A DNA stretch of 64,000 bases from JBCBSP01 sp039819095 (lineage in GTDB: Bacteria; Pseudomonadota; Alphaproteobacteria; Caulobacterales; Maricaulaceae). This document shows positions 1 through 8,035 of this stretch, in pieces. Location: contig JBCBSP010000001.1 of assembly GCA_039819095.1 (NCBI GenBank), positions 1 through 64,000 of the forward strand. The letters are read 5' to 3'. A model generated the notes under the pieces. It ran no database searches and was not told the DNA's origin. It saw only the letters and a program-made list of their open reading frames with translations. Both the position numbers and the translations under genes were made by a program. Each line of letters starts with the position of its first letter. The first letter of the stretch is position 1.

Positions 1-630
1 CGCAGCGCTGGCCTTATCGAGCCAGACGGCGAAGGTTGGGCCATCAGCGAGGCTGGACGCGCGCACCTGAAGCGGGCTGGGTCGGTCTCAAGCGAAAACC
101 CGTTCGCCGACCAGCACCGTGATCTGGGCCCGCATACCGTTATGAGCGATCACGGGCGGATGGAGACCCTGGTTGGAGATCTGTCCCATTCACCGCTTGC
201 CCGTTATGCCCGGCGGCTTGGTGACGGGCCGCCGGCGCTGGAGCCTGTCCATATCGCGGCGGGAGAAAGGCTGCGTGCGGACTATCACCGCTCCACGATG
301 AGTGCGCGGCTCACCAGTGACTGGACGCGCTCGCCGGGCGGCAAGGGACGCACGGCCGCAGGGCTTGCCGCTGAACCTCCGGCGAGCCGGTTGGCGGCCA
401 AGGACCAGGTTCTTGACGCGCTTGGCGCTGTGGGCCCTGGCCTGGACCGGCTCTTGGTGAATATCTGCCTGAGGGAAACTGGAATGGAGCGCAGCGAACG
501 CGCGCTGGGATGGCCGGCGCGGGCAGGCCTGCCGGCTCTGCGGATCGCGCTGGATCGGCTGGCGGTGCATTACGCGATGAAAGCTGCCGGGCCGCGCGCT
601 GACCCGTTTTGCGAACCCGGCGGCGCTTAG
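1..630 (+). CDS. DUF6456 domain protein, 5' end cut by the window
   Basis: The frame is open from base 1 to the TAG at 628-630, so this is the C-terminal 209 residues of a longer protein whose start lies upstream. The visible part matches the DUF6456 family of alphaproteobacteria: an SPLARYARR stretch, then AGERLRADYHRS, then a helical end containing RALGWPARAG. In longer homologues this domain follows a DNA-binding helix-turn-helix region, so a DNA-binding or regulatory role is possible but cannot be read from this fragment. The gene converges with sufE and the two stops overlap by 4 bp. Confidence 0.75.
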   Translation, partial: RSAGLIEPDGEGWAISEAGRAHLKRAGSVSSENPFADQHRDLGPHTVMSDHGRMETLVGDLSHSPLARYARRLGDGPPALEPVHIAAGERLRADYHRSTMSARLTSDWTRSPGGKGRTAAGLAAEPPASRLAAKDQVLDALGAVGPGLDRLLVNICLRETGMERSERALGWPARAGLPALRIALDRLAVHYAMKAAGPRADPFCEPGGA

Positions 631-1046
631 GCGGCGCGCTCTCGGGCTTCGGCGCGGATCCGGTTGACCATTGAGGCCAGGCCGTTTGAGCGCTGCGGCG
701 ACAAGTGTTCCGACAAGCCGATCCGATGCAGGACTTCCCGCGGATTAATGGACAGCGCCTCCTGCGGGCTGCGCCCGCCATAAAGCCGGGTCAGTAGCGC
801 GACCAGCCCTTTCACAATGTGCGCGTCGGAATCGCCCCGCAGCTCAAGGCGGTCATCATCCCCGCCCATAACGAGCCAGACCTGGCTGACGCAGCCTTTG
901 ACCTTGGTGTGGTCGTTCCGTTCATTGTCGGGTAGGGGCGGCAGGCCCTGGCCGAGCTCAATGAGATAGCGGTAACGCTCTTCCCAGTCGCCGAGGAACT
1001 CGAACTCCTCGACCAGCTCGTCGATTTCAGTCTGGATATCACTCAT
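627..1046 (-). CDS. sufE: SufE family protein, sulfur acceptor for Fe-S cluster assembly
   Basis: 139 residues, the usual SufE length. Family knowledge: SufE takes persulfide sulfur from the cysteine desulfurase SufS and passes it to the SufBCD scaffold in the cytoplasm. The KVKGCVSQVW motif puts the acceptor cysteine at residue 52. The N-terminal helix (DELVEEFEFLGDWEERYRYL) and the LPPLPDNERN turn are typical. No suf genes adjoin it, so it would act in trans with a suf operon elsewhere. Convergent with the DUF6456 gene. Confidence 0.93.
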   Translation of the reverse strand: MSDIQTEIDELVEEFEFLGDWEERYRYLIELGQGLPPLPDNERNDHTKVKGCVSQVWLVMGGDDDRLELRGDSDAHIVKGLVALLTRLYGGRSPQEALSINPREVLHRIGLSEHLSPQRSNGLASMVNRIRAEARERAA

Positions 1047-1101
1047 GGCGCTGACCTAAGGGTCAGGCCGGCTTCGGACAAGCGTCGCAGGGCAAAAAGC
1101 C

Positions 1102-1389
1102 TCAGCGCGCTTCGGAGTCCTCAATGATGCGCTCGACACGTTCGCTGGCGACTGCGCCGATGACATCGACCAGAACGCCCAGCTCCTGGCCTACCTGGCA
1201 GGCTTCGGCGTGCTCGTTGCAGAAGGTGATATCGCTACCAGAGCGCGAGACAGCGCTCTGTTCGGCGGCAAAGCCGCTTACCCAGTGACGCAGATCATCC
1301 GTCAAGCGGCTTTCAGTCATGTGGAAACCGGCCGGCATGAAGGCGGCGACGGCGGCGATCCAGAAAATGGCGCGCAGAATGAAGAGCAT
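1102..1389 (-). CDS. DUF5330-like small membrane-anchored or secreted protein
   Basis: 95 residues. An N-terminal hydrophobic segment (residues 3-22) reads as a signal anchor. The remainder has the DUF5330-like FCNEHAEACQVGQ core, whose two cysteines could form a disulfide in the periplasm. A GAGG ribosome site sits 5 nt before the ATG. Function is unknown for the family. The upstream gap holds a near-consensus CtrA-like sequence at 1481-1495 (TAAA-N7-TTAA), suggestive only. Confidence 0.65.
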   Translation of the reverse strand: MLFILRAIFWIAAVAAFMPAGFHMTESRLTDDLRHWVSGFAAEQSAVSRSGSDITFCNEHAEACQVGQELGVLVDVIGAVASERVERIIEDSEAR

Positions 1390-1577
1390 TCTAGCCTCGT
1401 TTCAATTGCTTCCTTTCCTAGAAGCAAAAGTGAGGCTATCGCAGAACGCCCGATTTCTCTACTTGAAGCCGCGCTACTGGTAAATTGTGTGTTAATCCTG
1501 AGCGCAAGGCAATTTGGCGTTAAGCATATATCGCCGGTTGTGTTCCGAAGTGAAACGGATCGGCTCCAGATCGAGGA

Positions 1578-2621
1578 CTATTCGCTTCGCATCACGCTCA
1601 AACAGGTCGCAATGTCGTCCAGGGCGTGCTCGGCGATGCAGAAGGAATCCTCATAGGTGAACTGGCCGGCGGCGACGCATTGGGCAAGATCCAGTCGCGC
1701 CCAGGCGATACAGCGTTGCGCGGCCGGGTCCTCCAGCAGCTCAGCAATCGCGCGATCATCGCGTTGCTCAATGGCCTGAAGAGCGGCGACCGTGAGAATG
1801 CGGCCGATGCGGCGCTCGTCCGGGCGCAGTTGGGCGTCGCCGACAAGCAGGGTCAAATCGGGAGCTGTCATGGGACCGGCCGGCGCATCGGCGACACCCT
1901 CGCCAAACAAGGCTGCAGCCGACCCCAGGCGACCCGCGCCCAGATCAGACTGTGCGCGCAGGCTCGCCGGGTCACCCCCCGGGAAGTTGACCTGAAGTCG
2001 GTTTGACGCGCTTTCCAGCGTCGCGAGCCGGTCTGCGCGGTCGCGCATCCTCTGGCGCGCCCAGCTTTCATTCTGCAGATTATAGGCGGCCAGCCTGTAG
2101 CGGTCGGCCACTTCGTGAAGCTCGTCAGCATCGGCGTTGAGCGCAGCACCCACAGATCGAACCGCGTCACGCGCTCCGGCGAAGCCGGTTACGAAGACCG
2201 TATCGGTCATCAGACCTTCACGGGCCACGTCGATGCCGTAGAAATCAGCCACGGCTCTGACCGCGTCCACGAATTCGGGGTGTTGGCTGGCGACGAGGGC
2301 GGCGTAGGCGATCTGGGCGTCCGCCAGGACGCCTTCGCCGTAAAAGGCCGCGAGCCCGTCCATCGTCGCCTCGAGGTCCTCCGCTGCAGCGATCTCTCGG
2401 CGACCGGCCCAGTCCACCTCTTCATGATAGGCGGTGTAGGTGCGGGCCGCGTTGAGCAGGGATCTGCGCGGATCTGCGCTGCGCAGCTGGATCGTGCTTG
2501 TCGTCGGAGCAGTTGCAGCGTCACGCTGCATCTCCGCACCCTGGCCGTGGGCGCCAGTGGCTGCGATGAGCAGTGAGGCTGCGCCAGCGAGGATAGGAAC
2601 CCAATGGGTCAATGACTTCAC
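1578..2621 (-). CDS. secreted protein of unknown function
   Basis: 347 residues from a GTG at 2621. I chose this start because GGAG lies 7 nt before it and it begins a clean signal peptide (KSLTHWVPILAG, then AATGAHGQ as a cleavage region). The open frame continues upstream to an ATG at 2684, but that extension lacks a ribosome site. The mature part is Ala/Asp-rich and helical with no motif I recognise. Two C-terminal cysteine pairs (around RCIAWARLDLAQC and FCIAEHALDDIATC) suggest disulfides. It is divergent from the DivJ-like kinase and shares its upstream region with the CtrA-like sites. Confidence 0.7.
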   Translation of the reverse strand: MKSLTHWVPILAGAASLLIAATGAHGQGAEMQRDAATAPTTSTIQLRSADPRRSLLNAARTYTAYHEEVDWAGRREIAAAEDLEATMDGLAAFYGEGVLADAQIAYAALVASQHPEFVDAVRAVADFYGIDVAREGLMTDTVFVTGFAGARDAVRSVGAALNADADELHEVADRYRLAAYNLQNESWARQRMRDRADRLATLESASNRLQVNFPGGDPASLRAQSDLGAGRLGSAAALFGEGVADAPAGPMTAPDLTLLVGDAQLRPDERRIGRILTVAALQAIEQRDDRAIAELLEDPAAQRCIAWARLDLAQCVAAGQFTYEDSFCIAEHALDDIATCLSVMRSE

Positions 2622-2727
2622 CTTGGCACTCCAATCTGACGCCCCGCATGGGCCCATGATGACGGCAATCGGCCAGGGAACCAAGCGCTGATACGCTATG
2701 AATGCTCTGCGAGACAGGGCCGGCGGC

Positions 2728-2752
2728 TTAACTTTGATTCAATAATTGTTAA
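2728..2752. promoter_or_regulatory. two overlapping near-consensus CtrA-type sites
   Basis: On the plus strand TTAA-N7-TCAA spans 2728-2742. On the minus strand TTAA-N7-TGAA spans 2738-2752. Each matches 7 of 8 positions of the CtrA box TTAA-N7-TTAA. They lie between the divergent unknown secreted gene (start 2621) and the DivJ-like kinase (start 2802), inside an AT-rich stretch unusual for this GC-rich window. Binding is inferred from sequence only. Confidence 0.4.
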
Positions 2753-2801
2753 CGCCGAGCGACCAGCGTGAGGCTTACAGTATTCATGAGTCGGATTCGC
2801 T

Positions 2802-4562
2802 ATGAACGCCGCACCCTTGTGGTTCTCGCGCGCTGTTGAGCGTGGATCGGTCAGGGGCATTCATCTGCTCTGGTTGATCGGTGTCCTCGCCGCGGCGATG
2901 GAATGGGGCTTGTTCCGGTCCGGACAGGTCGGTGCAATTGCGGGATGGGTAATGGCCGCAGCTCCCGGGGTCACCGGGCTGGTGCTGGGGCGGACGCGGC
3001 TTGAGCGCTCTGACCTGGCCCGCTTCACCCTGGTCATCAGCTGGACCTTGCCGGCCTTTGCTGCGTCTGCTGCGTTCGGTGGAGCGCTGTCCATCGCGGC
3101 TCTGGTCTTCCTGGCCGGTCCTGCCGCCAGCGCAGCCATCGGTCGACGGGGCGATGTCACCCTTGCTGGCCTGGTCGCCATTGTCAGTTTTGCCGCGCTG
3201 GCTACGTTCAGCCTGCTTGCTGCGCCAGCCCCGGCTGCGATTGATCCGGGCGCGACCTCAGTCATTGCTGTGCTGCTCGCCGCATTTTTCGCCAGCGCGG
3301 CGCTCTTCTCCGGGCTTCGCGCCATGGCGGCGCGAGATGATCTGGACGCTGAAACCCGCCGCTTGCGGCCCGCTGCAGATGCTTTCGAGCATGCGCCTGA
3401 GGCTCTGATAGCGTGTGATGAGGGCGGGCGTGTTCTGGTCGCGTCGAACGCCGTGAGCCGGATCGCGCCGGGTGCGCCGCGCAAGCTAGATGGGCTTCCG
3501 GTCAGCGGCCTTGGTTTCAGCCCCGAAGATGAGAGCCAGGTGGAGGCCGAGCTGAGCCGCCTCAGCGCCAGGCATGCCGACCTGCGCGGCTTCTCCTTCC
3601 ATATCCGAAGCGCGCGCGGCGCGGCGCAGCCGGTCATGGTTGAAGCCAACCTGGCTCCGGACGCGCTCGTCTTGAAGCTCGCACCGGAAACCGCTTCAAA
3701 CTCTGGCGGCGCGCTTGAACGGCTCAAGGCGGAGCGTGACGAGGCGGTAGCCGCCAGCCAGGCCAAGTCTGAATTTCTCGCTTCGGTCAGCCATGAATTA
3801 CGGACGCCTCTTAACGCGATTATCGGATTTTCCGACGTGATGAAGCAGCGCCTGTTCGGCCCCATGCCGGCGCGCTACGCTGAATACGCCGACATGATCC
3901 ATGAGAGCGGCCATCATCTGCTCGACCTGATTGGCGATGTTCTGGACATGTCGAAGATTGAAGCGGATCGCTATGAGCTGTCGCTGGATCGCTTCGATGT
4001 GCGCGACATCATGGACACCTGCACCCAGATGGTGCGGATGCGGGCCGAAGATAAGGGCCTTGTTCTGTCAGCGGACGGCGGCGATGAAGCCATCGAGGTG
4101 GAAGCCGACCGCAAGGCGCTGCGTCAGATCCTGCTCAACCTGTTGTCAAACGCGGTGAAATTCACACCGGAGGGTGGCGCAGTCGCCGTGATGGCGCGCG
4201 CAAGCGGCGGCGAGCTTGTCCTGGCGGTCGGTGATAGCGGCGTCGGCATTGACGAGGGCGAGCTGGCTCGTCTGGGGGAACGGTATCAGCAATCGGATTC
4301 GGCGCGCGAAAGCGGCGAACGCGGAACCGGGTTGGGCCTGTCCCTGGTCAAAGCGCTGGCAGAGATGCATGGCGGGAGCATGAGCATACAGTCCGCGCGC
4401 GGCGAGGGCACGACTGTTACCGTGAGAATGCCCGTCATCGCATCAGCAAGCGTTGAAGTGGTCGGAGACGAGGATGCGGACCTCGCCCTGGACGTGAGAG
4501 AGCAGATCGCTCTGGCCCAAAGCGTGGGCGAGAGCCTCGCCAGCTCCAAGGCGGCCTCCTAG
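2802..4562 (+). CDS. divJ: DivJ-like membrane sensor histidine kinase
   Basis: 586 residues. About six hydrophobic segments lie between residues 20 and 175, then a PAS-like region (about 190-295) and a HisKA domain. The phospho-accepting histidine is H331 in the SVSHELRTPLNA box. The HATPase domain has the N box (LLNLLSNAVKFTPEGG) and G boxes (GDSGVGID, GTGLGLSLVKAL). Size, many N-terminal membrane spans, histidine position and the RYAEYADMIHESGHHLLDL signature fit Caulobacter DivJ (about 597 aa). DivJ phosphorylates DivK and PleD and so controls CtrA activity at the stalked pole. Other PdhS-family kinases share the H box, so the exact name is inference. CtrA-like sites lie just upstream. Confidence 0.75.
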   Translation: MNAAPLWFSRAVERGSVRGIHLLWLIGVLAAAMEWGLFRSGQVGAIAGWVMAAAPGVTGLVLGRTRLERSDLARFTLVISWTLPAFAASAAFGGALSIAALVFLAGPAASAAIGRRGDVTLAGLVAIVSFAALATFSLLAAPAPAAIDPGATSVIAVLLAAFFASAALFSGLRAMAARDDLDAETRRLRPAADAFEHAPEALIACDEGGRVLVASNAVSRIAPGAPRKLDGLPVSGLGFSPEDESQVEAELSRLSARHADLRGFSFHIRSARGAAQPVMVEANLAPDALVLKLAPETASNSGGALERLKAERDEAVAASQAKSEFLASVSHELRTPLNAIIGFSDVMKQRLFGPMPARYAEYADMIHESGHHLLDLIGDVLDMSKIEADRYELSLDRFDVRDIMDTCTQMVRMRAEDKGLVLSADGGDEAIEVEADRKALRQILLNLLSNAVKFTPEGGAVAVMARASGGELVLAVGDSGVGIDEGELARLGERYQQSDSARESGERGTGLGLSLVKALAEMHGGSMSIQSARGEGTTVTVRMPVIASASVEVVGDEDADLALDVREQIALAQSVGESLASSKAAS

Positions 4563-4604
4563 GCGTTTTCGGGATTGGGAATCCGATCCTCAGTTTTAAA
4601 CGCG

Positions 4605-5504
4605 CTAGTCAGACTCGATCGGTGCGGCCATCTGCGCGTCGAAGGCGGCGATGAAGTCCACGGCGGCGCGGAGGGCGCCGACTTCCATCCACCAGCTTTC
4701 AACGGCTCCGCCTTCGCCATTGAGCAACTCGATACGCACGCCCTCACGCGGATCCAGGTCGACAAGCGTTTCAAGCGCGCTGGCTGGAAAGCTGAAGGCC
4801 AGGGCCTGTCTTTCACCGGCTGGTGCGAAGATTCGCGCCTCGCGTCGGTCAAGCCGCTCGGACGCAAAAATGCGTTTCTCCGCCCAGGGCGGAGGGCCGA
4901 ACGCGGCAAGGGGCTCTCCGCCCGGAGGGGGCAGCAATCCCCCGGCGGTCGCGTCGCTGGGTTCGGCTCGGGTCCGGTCACGCATTATGATTACGGCCGA
5001 GGCGGGGCGGCCATCAACGCGCGTGGCGAGGAGCAGCGCGCCACCGTCTTCTCGCTTGGCCCACCCGATGGCGGTCGCCGCATCAAGATCCTGCCGGATG
5101 GGCCACATACCCTCAAGCGAGTGCCCGCGATTGGCGATCCAGCTGCGTACGCGCCCCGGGAGCTCCCAGACGATCTGGCTCATATAGATCTGGTGCGCTT
5201 GGCGGACCCGCGTCGCAATCGCCTGAACCTGCTCCCCGTCGCAATTTTGTAAGGACGGATCGGAATCAATGCGCCTGTCCGCCGCCTCGATCGCCCGTAG
5301 TGAGGCCCCGGCGGCCAGCAGGTCGGCGCTGGATTGGCGCAGTCCAGCTGCAAGAACCCGCTTTTCGCTTAATGTGAATAGATCGCAGGCCCGGTCCGCA
5401 GCGCTTGCTTCAGCACGCAGCAAATAGCTGCGCTCAGCCGCCGGCCCATCAATGGCGGGCGTGGCAAAGGTCAAAGCGGCGGCGAGTGGTGCGAAAACCA
5501 ACAT
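4605..5504 (-). CDS. secreted protein of unknown function
   Basis: 299 residues with a short signal-like N terminus (FAPLAAALTFATPAIDG). I recognise no domain. The middle resembles a sensor or substrate-binding fold only in being mixed alpha/beta. There are two cysteines, in RACDLF and LQNCDGE, which may pair in the periplasm. It lies 19 bp downstream of the BcsB-like gene on the same strand, so the two probably share a transcript and perhaps a process. Convergent with the DivJ-like gene. Confidence 0.65.
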   Translation of the reverse strand: MLVFAPLAAALTFATPAIDGPAAERSYLLRAEASAADRACDLFTLSEKRVLAAGLRQSSADLLAAGASLRAIEAADRRIDSDPSLQNCDGEQVQAIATRVRQAHQIYMSQIVWELPGRVRSWIANRGHSLEGMWPIRQDLDAATAIGWAKREDGGALLLATRVDGRPASAVIIMRDRTRAEPSDATAGGLLPPPGGEPLAAFGPPPWAEKRIFASERLDRREARIFAPAGERQALAFSFPASALETLVDLDPREGVRIELLNGEGGAVESWWMEVGALRAAVDFIAAFDAQMAAPIESD

Positions 5505-5523
5505 AAGCCGCAGTCTAGACCAA

Positions 5524-7098
5524 TCAGCTTGATGTCCGGTTTACGCGAAGCCCGATCATCATCAGCCAGGCCGACAGCAAGAACGCCATGAGCGCCAGCC
5601 AACGATCATGATCGCGAATAAAACGGCTCAGTCCTTTGATCGATGCTGGGTCTTTCCGGTTTGGCCGGAAGCTGGTGATGTCGTCTGCGCTCCAAACCGC
5701 GGCGCGCCCATCCATTCGGCTCCACAAGCCGGTCTGACTTAATCGGCTCGCTGCGCGTGAGAAGTTCGCCGCTTCAGGCGCGGTAAATACAGCGACGCTG
5801 CGCCCGTCCGGTGTTTCAAAGACGGTGGCCAGGCCAACGACCTGCGTTCGCAGAGCAGGAGGGTTTTCGCTGGCGTAGGCTGTCGAACCGACGCCGCGTT
5901 GTTCACGCTGGGCGCGGCTTCTCGCCGCACGCGCTGCGGCATGAAATTCAGGTGGGGCGTGGCGGAACACGTTCTCATCCAAAGTGGCTTGGGGTCCTAT
6001 GATCAGAAGATCGACCTGCTCGGGCACATCATCGACCGATCGAGCAAAGCGAGCATAGATCCAGGCCTGACCGGAACTGAGCGCAGCACGCGCCAGCAGA
6101 CGCAGCGAGGCGGCGCGGGCCTGGCCGTCAGATTCGGCTATGATAACTGCTGCGCCCAGGCCCTGGGCTGCTGCGAAGGGGCGACCGGACTGAGCCAGGC
6201 TGGCCAGATCCGACGCTTGGTCGATAAAGATGAAGCTGTCACCCAGGATCGGCGCGCCAAACGCATTGGAGGGCGTGAAGACATCATTGCTTCCAACGAA
6301 GCTGCGACTGGCGAAAAGACGTGCGGCCGCAAGCAGTTCGTGTGGCGTCTGTCCTGAGAGCGTTACGACGCCGTGATCATCAATAGCGATATGCGGGCCA
6401 CTGGCGCCGAGCTCGGCGCGGATCAGCCTCTCGGCTGTTTGCGGGCTGGCAATGATCCGTGGCGTGCGCGCACAGCGAAGCGCAAGGCCTTGAGCGATGA
6501 GCGCCTCGACGGCGTCGCGCTGGGTCGTTGCGGCGGAACCATCGATATGGATCCGCTGAGGCGCGGCGAAGTCAGCTCTGAGCCCGGCCTCCCATTGATC
6601 CAGGGTTGTTGGCGTCGTGCTCGCCCGGCGCAGCTCAAGCTGAAGCTCGCTCTCAGCCATATCCACCGACCAGCCCTCATCGCCTTCGGGTTCGAAGCTC
6701 AGCACCAGCCGGTTCCACCCCGAATTCAGCGCATCGCGATAGAGGGCGAACTCCGCCTCGAAGCTCTCCGCCCTGGGCGTGAGCACGATCGGTCGCGAGC
6801 CGTTCAGCGACACAGATAACCGCCCACCCGATGCTGTAGAAACCGGACGAGCGACCAAGGTGAACGCGACAGTGCTGATTTCAGCGCCGGGTGCGATCTC
6901 GAACGGCAGTTCAAGTATGGTTTTTTCCGCGTCCAGAACGATGTTGGATGCGTTGTCAGTCAGATCGCCGAGTGCAGCGCTCTGGGGTGTTTGCGCGAAT
7001 GCTGTTGCGCTGAGGCACACGGCCAAGCCGACGAGCAGGGTGACGAGCGCAAAATTTCCAGAGCGTTCTCGCGAAACCACACATGCGCGTTCTGTCAT
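5524..7098 (-). CDS. BcsB-like secreted protein with C-terminal membrane anchor
   Basis: 524 residues. GGAGG lies 7 nt before the ATG. The N-terminal signal peptide ends near ATAFAQ, the body is beta-rich, and a single membrane segment near the C terminus (LALMAFLLSAWLMMIGL) is followed by a short basic tail. The arrangement LSVSLNGSRP ... SGWNRLVLSFEP ... SELQLELRR resembles the carbohydrate-binding modules of BcsB, the periplasmic partner of cellulose synthase. It is shorter than typical BcsB (about 700-800 aa), and no bcsA glycosyltransferase lies nearby. A BcsB-like role in polysaccharide handling is inference. A consensus CtrA box lies just upstream. Confidence 0.45.
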   Translation of the reverse strand: MTERACVVSRERSGNFALVTLLVGLAVCLSATAFAQTPQSAALGDLTDNASNIVLDAEKTILELPFEIAPGAEISTVAFTLVARPVSTASGGRLSVSLNGSRPIVLTPRAESFEAEFALYRDALNSGWNRLVLSFEPEGDEGWSVDMAESELQLELRRASTTPTTLDQWEAGLRADFAAPQRIHIDGSAATTQRDAVEALIAQGLALRCARTPRIIASPQTAERLIRAELGASGPHIAIDDHGVVTLSGQTPHELLAAARLFASRSFVGSNDVFTPSNAFGAPILGDSFIFIDQASDLASLAQSGRPFAAAQGLGAAVIIAESDGQARAASLRLLARAALSSGQAWIYARFARSVDDVPEQVDLLIIGPQATLDENVFRHAPPEFHAAARAARSRAQREQRGVGSTAYASENPPALRTQVVGLATVFETPDGRSVAVFTAPEAANFSRAASRLSQTGLWSRMDGRAAVWSADDITSFRPNRKDPASIKGLSRFIRDHDRWLALMAFLLSAWLMMIGLRVNRTSS

Positions 7099-7117
7099 GA
7101 CACACCCTCCAAACCTG

Positions 7118-7132
7118 TTAACGTGTTGTTAA
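7118..7132. promoter_or_regulatory. consensus CtrA box
   Basis: TTAA-CGTGTTG-TTAA is a perfect match to the TTAA-N7-TTAA site of the cell-cycle regulator CtrA. It sits in the 58-bp gap between the divergent BcsB-like gene (start 7098) and the DUF1491 gene (start about 7157). It is close enough to either start to overlap the promoter of one or both. The GC-rich background makes a chance 8/8 match in so short a gap unlikely. Confidence 0.6.
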
Positions 7133-7156
7133 GCAGGGAGCTTGCCAAAGCGCGTC

Positions 7157-7495
7157 ATGGCTGAGCTGAAAACCAGAATGTGGGTGGAGGCGTTGCGCTG
7201 GCGTGCCGAGGGAGCCGGGGCGTCAGTCTATGTCGCCCACCGCGGGGATGCGGACGCCGGCGCGGTGGTGGTTAAGGTGTCTTTGCTGGATGGAACTGCG
7301 CAACTCTACACGCCCACCCGCACGCTTGAAGGCGAACGCTGCTGGGTGGCGCCCCTGGGTGAGGAGCCGCTGGTGGAGGCGCGCGCGGACGCCTATGCGA
7401 ACCGTCGGCTGGAGGACGATCCTGATCTCTGGGTGATCGAGATCGAGGACCGTTATGGTCGACACTTCCTTACCGAGCCGGTTGAAAAGTTTTAA
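7157..7495 (+). CDS. DUF1491 family protein
   Basis: 112 residues from ATG 7157. A TTG at 7142 in frame would add five residues but lies only 1 nt after the GGGAG at 7136-7140. The pattern LKTRMWVEALRWR ... RGDADAGAVVVKV ... EEPLVEARADAY..R....DPDLWVIEIEDRYGRHFL is that of the alphaproteobacterial DUF1491 family, whose function is unknown. Cytoplasmic, with no signal peptide. It is divergent from the BcsB-like gene across the CtrA box, so it may be cell-cycle regulated. Confidence 0.8.
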   Translation: MAELKTRMWVEALRWRAEGAGASVYVAHRGDADAGAVVVKVSLLDGTAQLYTPTRTLEGERCWVAPLGEEPLVEARADAYANRRLEDDPDLWVIEIEDRYGRHFLTEPVEKF

Positions 7496-7549
7496 CGCGC
7501 TACGGGCATTCTGGAGTTATCTCTGGCCGGTTTGTCGGTGGGATTTCTC

Positions 7550-7957
7550 ATGCTGTTCTTGTTCAATGACGCCATTTTCGATCTCGGAGACCCGAAAGAG
7601 GTCGTGCTTTCAAGCGATTTGCCGCTGGATGCGGCGGCTCTGAAGCGACTGCGTGTTGGCCAGGTTGCTCGCCTGATCAGAGAGGCTGTATTTGAAGAGC
7701 CTTGGATTCAGCGCACCCGCCCGGATCGCGCGCGTGTGCTGGCGGCTCTGGTGGCCTGGAAAACAGGCGAGGCCAATGCCTTGCTTGCCGTGACGGCCGA
7801 GGGCGCTGGCAGCGCGCTCGACGTCCAGCTGCGCTTTGCAAACCTGTCTCTGGTGACGATGGAGCAGCTGCGCGAACTCCAGGCGAGTGAGCGTCTCACC
7901 GCAACCATCGTCAATCAGACGGTCTGGATGCAGGCGCCGGCCCGCATGAGTGCATAA
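7550..7957 (+). CDS. hypothetical protein
   Basis: 135 residues from the ATG at 7550, chosen because GGTGGGA lies about 6 nt before it. A TTG at 7532 is the alternative. The first residues (MLFLFNDAIFDL) are hydrophobic but short. The rest is a helical region (LKRLRVGQVARLIREAVFEEPWIQRTRPDRARVL, given here in part) followed by a strand-rich end. I recognise no family. It lies 54 bp after the DUF1491 gene on the same strand and may be cotranscribed. Confidence 0.55.
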   Translation: MLFLFNDAIFDLGDPKEVVLSSDLPLDAAALKRLRVGQVARLIREAVFEEPWIQRTRPDRARVLAALVAWKTGEANALLAVTAEGAGSALDVQLRFANLSLVTMEQLRELQASERLTATIVNQTVWMQAPARMSA

Positions 7958-8035
7958 GCTCGGCTTGCATCAAAGCGACGCGCGTTCTACCCGGACGGTC
8001 AAACACTCTGTTCTGCTGACCGGATCGGCTTATTC

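Noticed and set aside
4571..4604. Possible terminator hairpin between the DivJ-like and the convergent unknown gene
   Set aside because: The stem TCGG(G)ATT/AATCCGA has a bulge and neither strand gives a direct T tract.
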